Source of the DNA: Caldicellulosiruptor kronotskyensis 2002
GTDB taxonomy: Bacteria; Bacillota; Thermoanaerobacteria; Caldicellulosiruptorales; Caldicellulosiruptoraceae
Direction: 5' to 3'
Assembly (NCBI RefSeq): GCF_000166775.1
Contig: NC_014720.1
Location: forward strand, 769,501 to 833,500
DNA: 64,000 nucleotides
The first letter of the stretch is position 1. Every line of letters starts with the position of its first letter. Positions 34,910 to 43,200 of the stretch are shown here, in pieces. A program made the translations under genes and the position numbers. Under the pieces are notes generated by a model. The model saw only the letters and a list, made by a program, of their open reading frames with translations, searched no databases and was not told where the DNA came from.

Positions 34910-36325
34910 ATGGATATTATAACACCAACAATGCCAGCTGTCCAGTACATTTTAAACGCAGAGAAAAAAGAATATTCATACAGAGTAAATCCGCTGTATG
35001 TGTCTCTTGCTGGCGATGATTTGACAGTTGGCATTGCGCTTGGTCAGATTGTTTACTGGTTCCTGCCAGCAAGAGACGGCAGCAGCAAAATAAAAATCTT
35101 CAGAGAAGGCAAGCTTTGGCTTGCAAAAAGTTACGACGAGCTTGCCAGAGAAGTAAAACTCACTATCAAACAGGTAAGAAGAGCAATAAGCATTTTGAAA
35201 AACAAAGGATACATTGAAACAAAAGTGTGGAAGTTCAGAGGTGCTCCAACTACACACATACACCTAAATACAGATAAACTGCTCAAAGATATGAAAGAGC
35301 TTTCTCCGAACATAGACACCGAAATAGAACACTTAGATAGCGTTGAAACGGAATACAAATTGCTTAAATGCACAAAACAAATTGAAGAGGACAGAAGGAA
35401 TAAATCAACAACCCATCTGCCAGAAGAAAACAATTCTGTGCAGAATAGGGGTATTACTGTCCTTTCAGCAGATAGTTTAAATCAAAACCAGCAAACCCTT
35501 GATACTGCTGGATTTGCCCTTGAGGGCAAATCCATAACAAAGACTAAAGATAATAATATTATTAATTGTGTTAATAACAAGCCACCCAAAATGAAACCAG
35601 AAAAAGAAAAAATTGAGATTAAAAAAGAGGACGAACTACTTGTGTCCAAACTGCTAAAGAACAACATTCCACGGTATGTAATTGCCAAGGTTTTAAAAGC
35701 TGCAGAAAAGGTAAAAGAATACATACTCAAGCTACTGGACAGTGTATATTTCAAGACCAGAGTACTCAACCCAGCAGCTTTCATCATCTGCGCTGTTAAA
35801 AACGGTTGGAACTTTGACAGTCTAAATGATAGACCCGCTACAAAGAAAAACTATTGGGGGCAGAAAAAGAGCAATAACAATAAGACACTGAAAGAGGTAA
35901 GGGATAATTCTGTCTATACACAGATGGAAGATTTATACAAAAAAGCGCTGTGGGGCAAGGACGCAGAGGAAGCTTTTAAGATACGACAAAAACAAGAAAC
36001 AAAATCTCTGCGTGAACTGAGGGATAATTCTGTCTACACTGCTATGGAAGAGGAGGCAGTGGCAGAAAAACTGCAAACAAAAGCCTCTGTTGAAATTACC
36101 CAAACAGCTGACACTGCAAAAAACGGTGAAGAGGTACCTTTTTCTGAGAAAAAACAATCAAATCTTTCTGTGCCAGTAGATAGTACCAGCAAAAAGCTCA
36201 GAGAAGAAAGGGATAACTCTATCTATACAAGCATGGAAAAGCTTTTCAAGGAGTATTTACTAAGTGGTAATGATGAGGAAACTGAAATGGAGGTTTTGAG
36301 ATTTTTAGGTATAAGCCCTGCTTAA
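34910..36325 (+). CDS. Replication initiator-like protein with winged helix and C-terminal linear repeats
   Basis: 471 residues. The N-terminal 120 residues hold a winged-helix domain of the DnaD or phage replisome-organiser type (LGQIVYWF, then GKLWLAKSYDELAREVKLT, then QVRRAISILKNKGYIETKVW). A polar linker and a second helical domain (about 235-305) follow. The last 150 residues carry three copies of a motif with consensus LRExRDNSVYTxME at about 327, 367 and 429, each followed by a short helix. Such repeats may dock to a helicase, clamp or primase. A DnaA box hairpin lies just downstream. ATG 34910 with AAAGGAG. Confidence 0.65.
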   Translation: MDIITPTMPAVQYILNAEKKEYSYRVNPLYVSLAGDDLTVGIALGQIVYWFLPARDGSSKIKIFREGKLWLAKSYDELAREVKLTIKQVRRAISILKNKGYIETKVWKFRGAPTTHIHLNTDKLLKDMKELSPNIDTEIEHLDSVETEYKLLKCTKQIEEDRRNKSTTHLPEENNSVQNRGITVLSADSLNQNQQTLDTAGFALEGKSITKTKDNNIINCVNNKPPKMKPEKEKIEIKKEDELLVSKLLKNNIPRYVIAKVLKAAEKVKEYILKLLDSVYFKTRVLNPAAFIICAVKNGWNFDSLNDRPATKKNYWGQKKSNNNKTLKEVRDNSVYTQMEDLYKKALWGKDAEEAFKIRQKQETKSLRELRDNSVYTAMEEEAVAEKLQTKASVEITQTADTAKNGEEVPFSEKKQSNLSVPVDSTSKKLREERDNSIYTSMEKLFKEYLLSGNDEETEMEVLRFLGISPA

Positions 36326-36340
36326 ATAGTCAAAAAAAAC

Positions 36341-36374
36341 AATGCAGGTACTTATCCACAAAGTACGTTGCATT
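36341..36374. promoter_or_regulatory. DnaA box presented in a hairpin, after the initiator-like gene
   Basis: A perfect TTATCCACA (36352-36360) lies across the loop of an inverted repeat: AATGCA + GTACTT on the left, AAGTAC + TGCATT on the right, with a small internal bulge. It occupies the 213-base gap between the initiator-like gene and the next CDS. It is a candidate DnaA contact point for replication of the excised element. Only one box was seen. Confidence 0.5.
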
Positions 36375-36538
36375 TGTTGAAAAACTATCTGAGCTTTGCG
36401 ACAATACCGACTTCCTGTGTTTTTGAAGAATGCACTATTAACGTTGCTATGAAAAAACATATCAGAACAGAGTAAATTTATGATATAATTAGCTTAAATT
36501 ATTTCAAAAACTATGGGAGTTAAAGGAGAAAAATAGGA

Positions 36539-37690
36539 ATGGTTGGTTTGATGTTAGATGTAGGAGATGGTTTAGCATTAAATATTGATAAAAAAATTCA
36601 AATTGATTTTGGTGGCGATGAAGAAAGCTTTAAATTATTATTTAGATTTTTCGAAATGTGTGAAGAGTGTTATTACTGTCCTTTTTGTTGGGACTGGTGT
36701 TTGAAACCTGAGGTATTTATTCTTTCACATTTTCATGAAGACCATTACAAAGGTTTGTTTTTTGATGTAGCAAGAAGTTATTTCCGCAGTATTTCTCAAA
36801 TTTATTACCCTGCTATTCCTGTAATAGATGATGAAGGAACGTCTCAAGAGTTTTTTAAATGTCTATTAAGTATTATGGAGTACTTTATACGTTATTCATT
36901 GGGAAAATTAAATGGATTTCCTGCTGTTGACCTTATTACTGTTTTTCGAATAATATTAGGCAGGAGCCCAAAATACTCTCCTTTAGTGAGAGGTATGACA
37001 ATCGAGATTAATAAAAGAAAGTTTGAGGTTTTATGGCCACCAAAAGAAATAAAAGATGAAAAGGTTATTGGAGAAGTCAAAAGGGCTATTAACGCCTTTA
37101 AAAATGCTATGCAAAGAAATAGTAAATTAAAGGAATACTTTAAAAAATATAACGCAATATTACCAAAATATATATCAGAAAAAATTGATTTTGATAAACA
37201 TCCAGGTTACATAGAAAAAGAAGAGCTAACAATAGAAGAAAAAGAAGTATCAACCACTCCAGCCAAGAGATTAGAAATTACTCCCGAAATTGAACGAGCA
37301 AATAAACTGTTAAGGAAGGCAGCAAACAGGATGAGTTTGGTTTTAAGGGACATGGATAATGAAATTTTATTTATGGGGGATATAGAAAATAAAGAAACTA
37401 GTATAATATGTGAAGATTTAATTAACAAAAATCTTACCAAATTTGAAATTATTATCCCTCCTCATCATGGCACACATTTTTCGTCAAAAATGGAACGATT
37501 ATCGTCTTATGCAATTTTGATTTCTTGTGGAGCTAAACTAAAAAGGTATATAAAACCAAAGTTAAAAGATATATGCAAACATGTGTATTCCACATATGAT
37601 TTTGGGAACTTGTATTTTTCAACAATGAACGGTTTAATTTGTTTTTCAAAAGTCAATTACCACAGAATATTTTGCCGATATAAAAAATAG
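36539..37690 (+). CDS. Metallo-beta-lactamase-fold hydrolase
   Basis: 383 residues with the metal-binding signature LSHFHEDHYKGL (His-x-His-x-Asp-His, about residue 60), a later IPPHHGTH (about 305) and EILFMGDIENKE (about 280) carrying the bridging Asp. Two Cys pairs precede the signature (CEECYYCPFCWDWC). The arrangement resembles ComEC-type MBL domains acting on nucleic acids or phosphodiesters, with an inserted helical segment of about 100 residues. It has no signal peptide. It may act with the DUF6731-like and membrane genes downstream; its cargo role is unknown. Confidence 0.7.
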   Translation: MVGLMLDVGDGLALNIDKKIQIDFGGDEESFKLLFRFFEMCEECYYCPFCWDWCLKPEVFILSHFHEDHYKGLFFDVARSYFRSISQIYYPAIPVIDDEGTSQEFFKCLLSIMEYFIRYSLGKLNGFPAVDLITVFRIILGRSPKYSPLVRGMTIEINKRKFEVLWPPKEIKDEKVIGEVKRAINAFKNAMQRNSKLKEYFKKYNAILPKYISEKIDFDKHPGYIEKEELTIEEKEVSTTPAKRLEITPEIERANKLLRKAANRMSLVLRDMDNEILFMGDIENKETSIICEDLINKNLTKFEIIIPPHHGTHFSSKMERLSSYAILISCGAKLKRYIKPKLKDICKHVYSTYDFGNLYFSTMNGLICFSKVNYHRIFCRYKK

Positions 37691-38242
37691 GAAAGAAGAA
37701 ATTAGTCACAGATGAAAAAATTACTGATACTACTTAATTTGAGTCAAACAAATTCTAAGGAGAGGAGTTGAACAGATGGAAAGAAAAGTTAAGTTTGAAT
37801 ACTTTGAAGTAGTCAGCAGAAAAAAGAACCAGTCTCCAGAAACACCTGATGAACCATTTGATTTAACAAGATGGATAAATATTGCTGATGGATACTCATT
37901 GGAAGCAAGGACATTTGACTATTCGGATGAAAGAGTAAGGCTTGAAAGAATGAAGTACTTTGATGACACAAATTTATGGCTTCTTAATTTTTTGAGACTT
38001 CGTGAAACTGACATTCCACTAAGGGGAAAGATTGACCAGGAAGCTGAACCTATAGAACTGGACGATGACGAATTTATTGGTGAAGATGTTTCAATGCTTT
38101 ATGACCCTGAATTAAATGTTGTGATGTTACAACGAAATATTAGAAGTTTAGGCGCAACAGGAATTGAGAAATACTTAAACCTTTTGTGGGCTTCAAACGG
38201 CGAACAAGAGGAAAAAATTTATCAAAAAATTAAGCAAGAAGA

Positions 38243-38264
38243 CTCCATCTTCTCCAAGATGGAG
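38243..38264 (+). repeat. Left-end hairpin of the tnpB element
   Basis: CTCCATCTT (38243-38251), loop CTCC, AAGATGGAG (38256-38264). Sub-terminal hairpin of the kind recognised by TnpA on single-stranded DNA. Confidence 0.75.
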
Positions 38265-38308
38265 ATGAATTGCTAAAAATATGATATAATATTCCTCAGG
38301 TGATTAAA

Positions 38309-39526
38309 ATGTACAAAACGCAGAAAAATCATATAAGATGTGATAAACAAACATACAAACTGCTACGTTATCTTTGCCACTTTTCTAAAAACCTGTACAA
38401 CTATGCTCTGTACTATATAAGGCAACACTACTTTAAAACTCAGGAATATTTGAGATATGAAAGTGTATATCATCTTGTGAAAGACAGCGAAGACTACAGA
38501 CTTTTGCCATCGCAGGTTGCCCAGCAAACACTTATTTCAGTGGATGAAGCTTTTAAATCTTTTCTAAGTCTTTTGAAAGCCAAAAAAGAAGGGAAGGTAG
38601 AAGAAAAAGTTTCAATGCCTAAATACCTGCCGAAGGATGGGATGTATCAGATAGTTTTTTCGAAGGACCAGTTCAAGACAGAAGGCAAAAAAGTGCGATT
38701 GAGTCTTGGCAGGAGTTTTGCAAAAGAGTTTGGTGTAAGGTACCTGTATTTTGACCTGCCAGCTACGGTTCTGGGTAAGAAAATTAAGGAAGTCAGGATA
38801 GTGCCAAGATTTAATGGTAGATGGTTTGAGATTGAGTATGTGTATGAAGAAGAGCAACAGCTAAGTATTTTTGATTTGAGCAGATGTTTAGCAATAGACT
38901 TAGGGCTTGACAATTTTGCAGCGGTGGTTGATACCATCGGGACTGCCTTTTTGATAGAGGGCAGGTTTTTAAAATCAGTCAACCGATGGTACAACAAAGA
39001 AAGGGCAAGACTTCAGTCGATCTACAGCAGGCAAGGGATAAAATGTGGCAGAAAACTTGCTTTAGTTTCTCGCAAAAGGCAGCATATAATTGACAATTTT
39101 TTGAATCAGGCTGTGAGTTTGATAATCAAGCACTGTTTGAACAATCAGATAGGTGCAGTAGTTGTTGGCAGGATGAAAGGTATAAAGCAGGGGATAGAGA
39201 TAGGAAGAGTAAACAATCAAAATTTTGTGGGGATACCATATGACAAGTTCAAGAGGAAGCTAAAATCGAAGTGCATGTATTATGGCATAAGGTATATGGA
39301 AGTGGATGAGGGTTATACATCACAAAGATGTAGCAGATGTGGGCATGTTAGCAAAAGTAGCAGGAAATACAGGGGATTGTATGTATGCAAAAAGTGTGGG
39401 TATGTAGTAAATGCGGATATAAATGGAGCGATAAACATAGTTGCAAAGGTAGCTGGTGAGTCTGCTGTAAAGCAGATAACCAGTAGTGGGTGTGTGAACC
39501 ACCCTGTGAGAATAAGGGTAGCTTGA
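38309..39526 (+). CDS. tnpB: TnpB RNA-guided nuclease
   Basis: 405 residues from ATG 38309 (AGGTG upstream; GTG at 38300 is an alternative). RuvC-I Asp is in AIDLGLDNFAAV (about 195), the zinc ribbon is CSRCG ... CKKCG (about 340-362), and the last RuvC Asp is in VNADINGAINI (about 370). At the usual RuvC-II position the sequence reads VVVGRMKGIKQ without the canonical Glu; a Glu in YMEVDEGYTSQ just before the zinc ribbon may substitute. The TTTAT before the element is its predicted TAM. Confidence 0.9.
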   Translation: MYKTQKNHIRCDKQTYKLLRYLCHFSKNLYNYALYYIRQHYFKTQEYLRYESVYHLVKDSEDYRLLPSQVAQQTLISVDEAFKSFLSLLKAKKEGKVEEKVSMPKYLPKDGMYQIVFSKDQFKTEGKKVRLSLGRSFAKEFGVRYLYFDLPATVLGKKIKEVRIVPRFNGRWFEIEYVYEEEQQLSIFDLSRCLAIDLGLDNFAAVVDTIGTAFLIEGRFLKSVNRWYNKERARLQSIYSRQGIKCGRKLALVSRKRQHIIDNFLNQAVSLIIKHCLNNQIGAVVVGRMKGIKQGIEIGRVNNQNFVGIPYDKFKRKLKSKCMYYGIRYMEVDEGYTSQRCSRCGHVSKSSRKYRGLYVCKKCGYVVNADINGAINIVAKVAGESAVKQITSSGCVNHPVRIRVA

Positions 39527-39539
39527 GATGCTACCAAAC

Positions 39540-39598
39540 TTCTCACGAAGCCTCCACCTCTTTAGGTGGACGGTAGTTCACTTACGTCCCATATTGAA
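39540..39598 (+). ncRNA. Predicted 3' end of the omega RNA with guide
   Basis: By analogy with other IS605 elements the guide RNA scaffold overlaps the tnpB 3' end and right-end hairpin (39553-39570), and its guide is the first 16-20 bases beyond the element, starting TTACGTCCCATATTG at 39582. The RNA 5' end cannot be placed from sequence. Confidence 0.5.
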
Positions 39599-40041
39599 TC
39601 CTTTTTCATTTGAAAAAGCTTCTGGTGCTAGATACTATAGAAAAATTTCAGTCCGATTTGCACAACTTCCACCTGAGGTAAGTATTTTCAATTCTCCAAT
39701 AAAGAAAATAGTAGAAGCATTTGGTGAATATCAGGGGATTACAGCAGAGATTACGATAAGTATTGGTCAAGCTAAAAAAAATAATTTAAAGTCTGAAACT
39801 GTTGTAGAAACAATAGCGGACATAAAAAATAATAAACCGTTTTTTAAAAAAGCTCAGGTAACTCTCAAAGAAAGTGAGGATGATAAGGTAGAAATTCTTG
39901 ATCTTATTGAAGAAAAGCTTCATGATTACATAATATTTCAATTACCTACACGACAATCTTTAGCTTGTGAGTATGTTTTTCAAGAAATGATTAACAGGTA
40001 TAGAGAGAGGAGATATGATATAATTAGAATATTGCAGAGAG

Positions 40042-40638
40042 ATGGTTAAGATGTGTAAATGTAAAGCATGGGGGAAAAACTTTGTTTGTAAATTGTGGGA
40101 AGAAAAATATCCTTTGATTTTGTCTTTTCTCATGACGGTGATATTATTCCTTCGTATTTCTTATAACTTCTGTCCCCCTCAAAATTTTGGAAGCATTTTG
40201 AATGCAATGATTACAATTGACTCAATATTGCTAGGATTTTTGGGAGTATCTCTTTCAATTTTGTTAAGTATAAAAGACAGAAAAGTTGTTGAATTTCTTT
40301 TCAAAAATCCATCCAGGGAAATTCTCAAGACCTATTTTAGATCTCCTATAATTAGTGGCTTTATTAATCTTGGACTTTCTATGAGTTTGAACTTTATAGA
40401 ATATTACACAAACATCCTTGTTAAACCTGCACTCAATATTTCTTTGTGTAAACTAATATTGGTAACTTGGATTTTTACAGCACTTTTCTTTGTTTTGTCA
40501 TCGTACAGGATAATAAATATTGTGATGCACATAGTATTTAAAGACCCAACAGCAACTAATGAGAGAAAACCAGACAAAGTTTTAGATGCTGATAGGGAAA
40601 GAGAATTAAAGGAAAAGTACAGGTTTAAGGGAGAATGA
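40042..40638 (+). CDS. Small polytopic membrane protein of unknown function
   Basis: 198 residues with four predicted transmembrane helices (about 22-42, 54-80, 104-125, 135-160) and a charged C-terminal tail (DREREL). It overlaps the end of the DUF6731-like gene by eight bases, so the two were probably co-translated before the insertion. ATG 40051 is an alternative start. The pairing of a soluble DUF with a small membrane protein is reminiscent of abortive-infection modules, but nothing in the sequence proves that. Confidence 0.5.
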   Translation: MVKMCKCKAWGKNFVCKLWEEKYPLILSFLMTVILFLRISYNFCPPQNFGSILNAMITIDSILLGFLGVSLSILLSIKDRKVVEFLFKNPSREILKTYFRSPIISGFINLGLSMSLNFIEYYTNILVKPALNISLCKLILVTWIFTALFFVLSSYRIINIVMHIVFKDPTATNERKPDKVLDADRERELKEKYRFKGE

Positions 40639-40689
40639 GATTAAGAAGATAAGAAACTTAGAAAAGAACTTTCGAATTGAAAACTTAAC

Positions 40690-40735
40690 AGCCACAAGCG
40701 GGATAAATTAAACTGCTTGTGGCTTTGTTTTTTTA
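40690..40735 (+). terminator. Intrinsic terminator after the membrane protein gene
   Basis: AGCCACAAGC (40690-40699) and GCTTGTGGCT (40715-40724), then TTGTTTTTTT. First of four related CCAC/GTGG terminators in the 40.6-53.4 kb region. Confidence 0.82.
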
Positions 40736-40748
40736 GTAAAAAATACTA

Positions 40749-40835
40749 TTGAACCAGCCAAAATAATATGTTAAAATATACTCAAATCCCTTTCCAGAAG
40801 TATACATTTTAGGTGTTTATATAAAGTGTCAAATT
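40749..40835 (+). promoter_or_regulatory. Promoter-leader unit 1
   Basis: TTGAAC (40749-40754), 17-base spacer, TAAAAT (40772-40777); the conserved leader block starts 17 bases after the -10 (CCAGAAG, then TTTTAGGTGTTTATA, then AGTGTC). Terminator 40858-40876 follows. Confidence 0.65.
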
Positions 40836-40857
40836 TTCAAACTATTTAGCCTGAAAA

Positions 40858-40890
40858 TCACCGGAAAATCCGGTGACTTTTGTTTTGTGG
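40858..40890 (+). terminator. Terminator downstream of leader unit 1
   Basis: TCACCGG (40858-40864) and CCGGTGA (40870-40876), then CTTTTGTTTTG. No CDS lies between the unit 1 promoter and this terminator. Confidence 0.7.
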
Positions 40891-40902
40891 GACAAAAACC
40901 TG

Positions 40903-40992
40903 TTGCAAAAGATGAGAAGTTATGCCAAAATAAAATTAAAGTTTTTGGCAGAAATATATTTTATAGGTGTTTATACAGAGTGTCAAATTTTT
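40903..40992 (+). promoter_or_regulatory. Promoter-leader unit 2
   Basis: TTGCAA (40903-40908), 17-base spacer, a weak -10 CAAAAT (40926-40931), then the block GCAGAA ... TTATAGGTGTTTATA, then GAGTGTCAAATTTT. It probably drives rnlA with a leader of about 340 bases. Confidence 0.55.
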
Positions 40993-41277
40993 TAAAAGCA
41001 AAAGAAATCCAGGTTTAACACCAACGTATGTTCGTTATTTATAACAAACTCAAGGCAATGCAAACTTTTTCAAAGCTATGGCAGGTACAGAGTAGCTCGA
41101 AAGCCCTTAGCGGACTCCGGTATATAGTGCAAAGCAAGAATGAAGCTTAGTTTGCAGGAAGCAGGCAAACCTGAGAGCTGTGGTTTTTTGTTTTCATAAT
41201 ATCTTGCAAAAACTTTTTAAAATTTATAAAATTAAATTAAAATTTTCAGATTGAAACTTTTAAGAAAGGAATTCAAA
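40993..41277 (+). other. Long untranslated leader before rnlA
   Basis: Contains locally GC-richer, pairing-prone sequence at 41,080-41,190: a GCTCGAAAGC tetraloop-type hairpin within GAGT/ACTC, TGCAAA/TTTGCA and GTTTGC/GCAAAC arms, then GTGGTTTTTTG at 41,180-41,190. It looks like a structured RNA but I recognise no known class and no clean terminator stem. Confidence 0.35.
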
Positions 41278-42687
41278 ATGCCAAAGAGATATTATGCTGT
41301 ACGAAAGGGTAGAAAAACTGGCATATTTGAAAATTGGACAGAATGCGAGGAAAGTGTAAAAGGATATCCCGGTGCTGAATATAAGGCTTTTGCGAACAGA
41401 GAAGACGCCGAGTTATATCTTAAAAGTATTGACCAACTTGAAAAGTATGAAGATATTCTTAGCAAAGGAAATCAAGTTATTGCTTACGTTGATGGAAGTT
41501 ACAATGAAAGTTTAAACAAGTGTGCGTTTGGTTGTGTTATCCTTACAAAAGAGGGTGAGGAACAAAAGTTTTCAAGTGTAATAGCAAATAATGAAATAGT
41601 TAGTTTACGTAATGTGGCAGGTGAAATTGAAGGTGTAAAATTTGCGGTAAAGTGGGCTTGCGAAAAAGAATATGAAAAGATAATTATTTGTCACGATTAT
41701 GAAGGATTATCAAAATGGTATTATGGTGAATGGCAAGCAAATAGCAAATACGTAAAAGATTATATAGAATTTTTGAGAAGTTACAGTGACTTTATAAAAA
41801 TAGAATTTAAAAAAGTTACTGCGCATAGCGGTGATAAATACAATGAATTGGCTGACCTTCTTGCAAGAGAAGCCTTGCAAAACAATCCCAAAATGGAAAC
41901 AGGAGATAGTTGGATAACTGCTAATTCTATTGAAGAAGAGGATTTTAATGTTATCATAGAGCTTTTAAAAGAAGATTTTCCTGAGTTGAAATTGGAAAAA
42001 GGTAATGGGTTGACGGAAATTGTAAAATATACATTAAAATTAAATGAGGAAAAGTTAGTAGCTCATTATTATCCTTCTAAGCGTAAGATAGTGGTACAGG
42101 GAAAACCCAAGTTATTGTTTTCATCGTTGCTGGGATATATTTCAGAGATTGTATCACCAGATGAGTTACATAAAATTTATTCTACATGTGTTAATCTTGA
42201 GTTAGACAAAAACGAAGTAGAGAGAGAATTTCACGAAGTTTATTTATTTAATGCTAAAGATAAACTTCCACAAAAGTTAGCTCAAACATTGAGACAAGCT
42301 ATTTATAATTTACATATTGAAGGAGACATGTTTGATTATACTTTTATAGTGTTTCCTGCTTTACGTGCCTTGGAAGGTTTTATAAAATACGTGTTGAAAG
42401 GCTTTAATATTGTGTGTTACAGTAATACTTTTGAGAATATATTTGAACGTAAGAATAACGGAATGTATCAACTAAGTAAATCCTGTTGTAGTACAATAAA
42501 AAATAGAGATATCATTTCCAAACTAAACAAAATGTATAATTTTTATCATAAAAATAGACATGGACTTTTTCATTGGAGTAGTTTTTTAAAAGATGAAATA
42601 GATGATTCCAGAGTAATAAATAGTATTGACGAAAGTAAAAATCTTATTAGGGAAGTATTAAATTTTATAAACGAATTTTATGTTTAG
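41278..42687 (+). CDS. rnlA: RnlA-type HEPN ribonuclease toxin fused to an N-terminal viroplasmin/RNase H module
   Basis: 469 residues in three parts. Residues 1-55 are a viroplasmin-like RNA-DNA hybrid-binding domain (RYYAVRKGRKTGIFENW). Residues about 65-200 are a type 1 RNase H with all four acidic residues: D72 (YVDGSY), E116 (AGEIEGV), D140 (CHDYEG) and D193 (ELADLL). The remainder is RnlA-like: R363 and E366 (LRALEGF) and the HEPN R-x4-H motif R427-H432 (NRHGLFHW), matching the R/E/R/H catalytic set of E. coli RnlA. The gene is followed by an RnlB-like antitoxin gene. ATG 41278 with AAGAAAGGA; the TTG at 41251 lacks a site. Confidence 0.85.
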   Translation: MPKRYYAVRKGRKTGIFENWTECEESVKGYPGAEYKAFANREDAELYLKSIDQLEKYEDILSKGNQVIAYVDGSYNESLNKCAFGCVILTKEGEEQKFSSVIANNEIVSLRNVAGEIEGVKFAVKWACEKEYEKIIICHDYEGLSKWYYGEWQANSKYVKDYIEFLRSYSDFIKIEFKKVTAHSGDKYNELADLLAREALQNNPKMETGDSWITANSIEEEDFNVIIELLKEDFPELKLEKGNGLTEIVKYTLKLNEEKLVAHYYPSKRKIVVQGKPKLLFSSLLGYISEIVSPDELHKIYSTCVNLELDKNEVEREFHEVYLFNAKDKLPQKLAQTLRQAIYNLHIEGDMFDYTFIVFPALRALEGFIKYVLKGFNIVCYSNTFENIFERKNNGMYQLSKSCCSTIKNRDIISKLNKMYNFYHKNRHGLFHWSSFLKDEIDDSRVINSIDESKNLIREVLNFINEFYV

Positions 42688-42751
42688 GATATAACGACGG
42701 TGGGAATAATTAAAAAAGAAGAAGTATAACCATAATGGGAGAGAAATAAAA

Positions 42752-43132
42752 ATGAAAGATGTAAAAAAAGAAAAGTTTATAATCAAAGAGGTGTATAATA
42801 CTGAATACAAAGTAATGGTTATAGTATTGGATAGTGTCTTTTTGACCGAAATACTGGACGAAATCGAAAGAGAACTAGAATACTTAAAAGTGAAAGGAAA
42901 TGTATTGATAGACACGCTTCTTTTCAATGGGAATAATGATGAAAGATTTATTTCAATATATTTTGATGGACAAAAATTTGATTTGGGAAGTTATAAAATC
43001 GTAAAATTCAAAAAAGATTCAAGTTTTAGGAGAATTACAAGTGATTATTTGCGAGTTAACAAGGAAATATTAGAATACTCTATTTTAAATGATTTTCAAA
43101 GAAAACTCATAAAAAAGGGAATAGATATATAA
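42752..43132 (+). CDS. rnlB: RnlB-family antitoxin
   Basis: 126 residues. The central segment LLFNGNNDERFISIYFDGQ and the flanking DIERELEYLKVKG-type helix resemble RnlB/LsoB antitoxins in size (about 120 aa) and layout. It lies 64 bases after the RnlA-like toxin gene, in the usual toxin-first order of this family, and should neutralise the HEPN nuclease by direct binding. The gene has a weak GGGAGAG site and is followed by a terminator. Confidence 0.78.
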   Translation: MKDVKKEKFIIKEVYNTEYKVMVIVLDSVFLTEILDEIERELEYLKVKGNVLIDTLLFNGNNDERFISIYFDGQKFDLGSYKIVKFKKDSSFRRITSDYLRVNKEILEYSILNDFQRKLIKKGIDI

Positions 43133-43158
43133 GAGCGAACCAAATAAAACCGATAGTA

Positions 43159-43200
43159 AACCACAGGCACAGTTAATTAGTCTGTGGCTTTTTGTTTTTC
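43159..43200 (+). terminator. Terminator of the rnlAB operon
   Basis: CCACAG (43161-43166) and CTGTGG (43182-43187), with extra pairing around them, then CTTTTTGTTTTT. Confidence 0.75.

Larger units (their letters stand above)
38223..39581 (+). mobile_element. IS200/IS605-type element carrying only tnpB
   Basis: 1,359 bp. It is inserted right after TTTAT (38218-38222). The left end begins CAAAAAATTAAGC and contains a 9-bp hairpin; the right end is a hairpin (TCCACCT/AGGTGGA) followed by CGGTAGTTCAC, a typical right end of this family. No target duplication and no terminal inverted repeats, as expected. No tnpA gene is present, so movement depends on a transposase in trans. Boundaries are supported by exact in-frame rejoining of the host gene. 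Confidence 0.85.
37776..40049 (+). pseudogene. DUF6731-like gene interrupted by a tnpB element
   Basis: The 5' part (37776-38222, 149 codons) and 3' part (39582-40049) join in frame when the element at 38,223-39,581 is removed, reading ...EEKIY + LRPILNPFSFEKA... and giving a 304-residue protein. It resembles the uncharacterised DUF6731 family (start KVKFEYFEVV, later FAQLPPEVSIF and RYRERRYDIIRIL). As it stands the first part continues only 17 codons into the element before stopping. Excision would restore the gene exactly. The 3' end overlaps the next gene. Confidence 0.75.

Noticed and set aside
38223..39581. Partner tnpA gene in the element
   Set aside because: The space before tnpB is only about 85 bases and holds just the left-end hairpin; no Y1 transposase is encoded.
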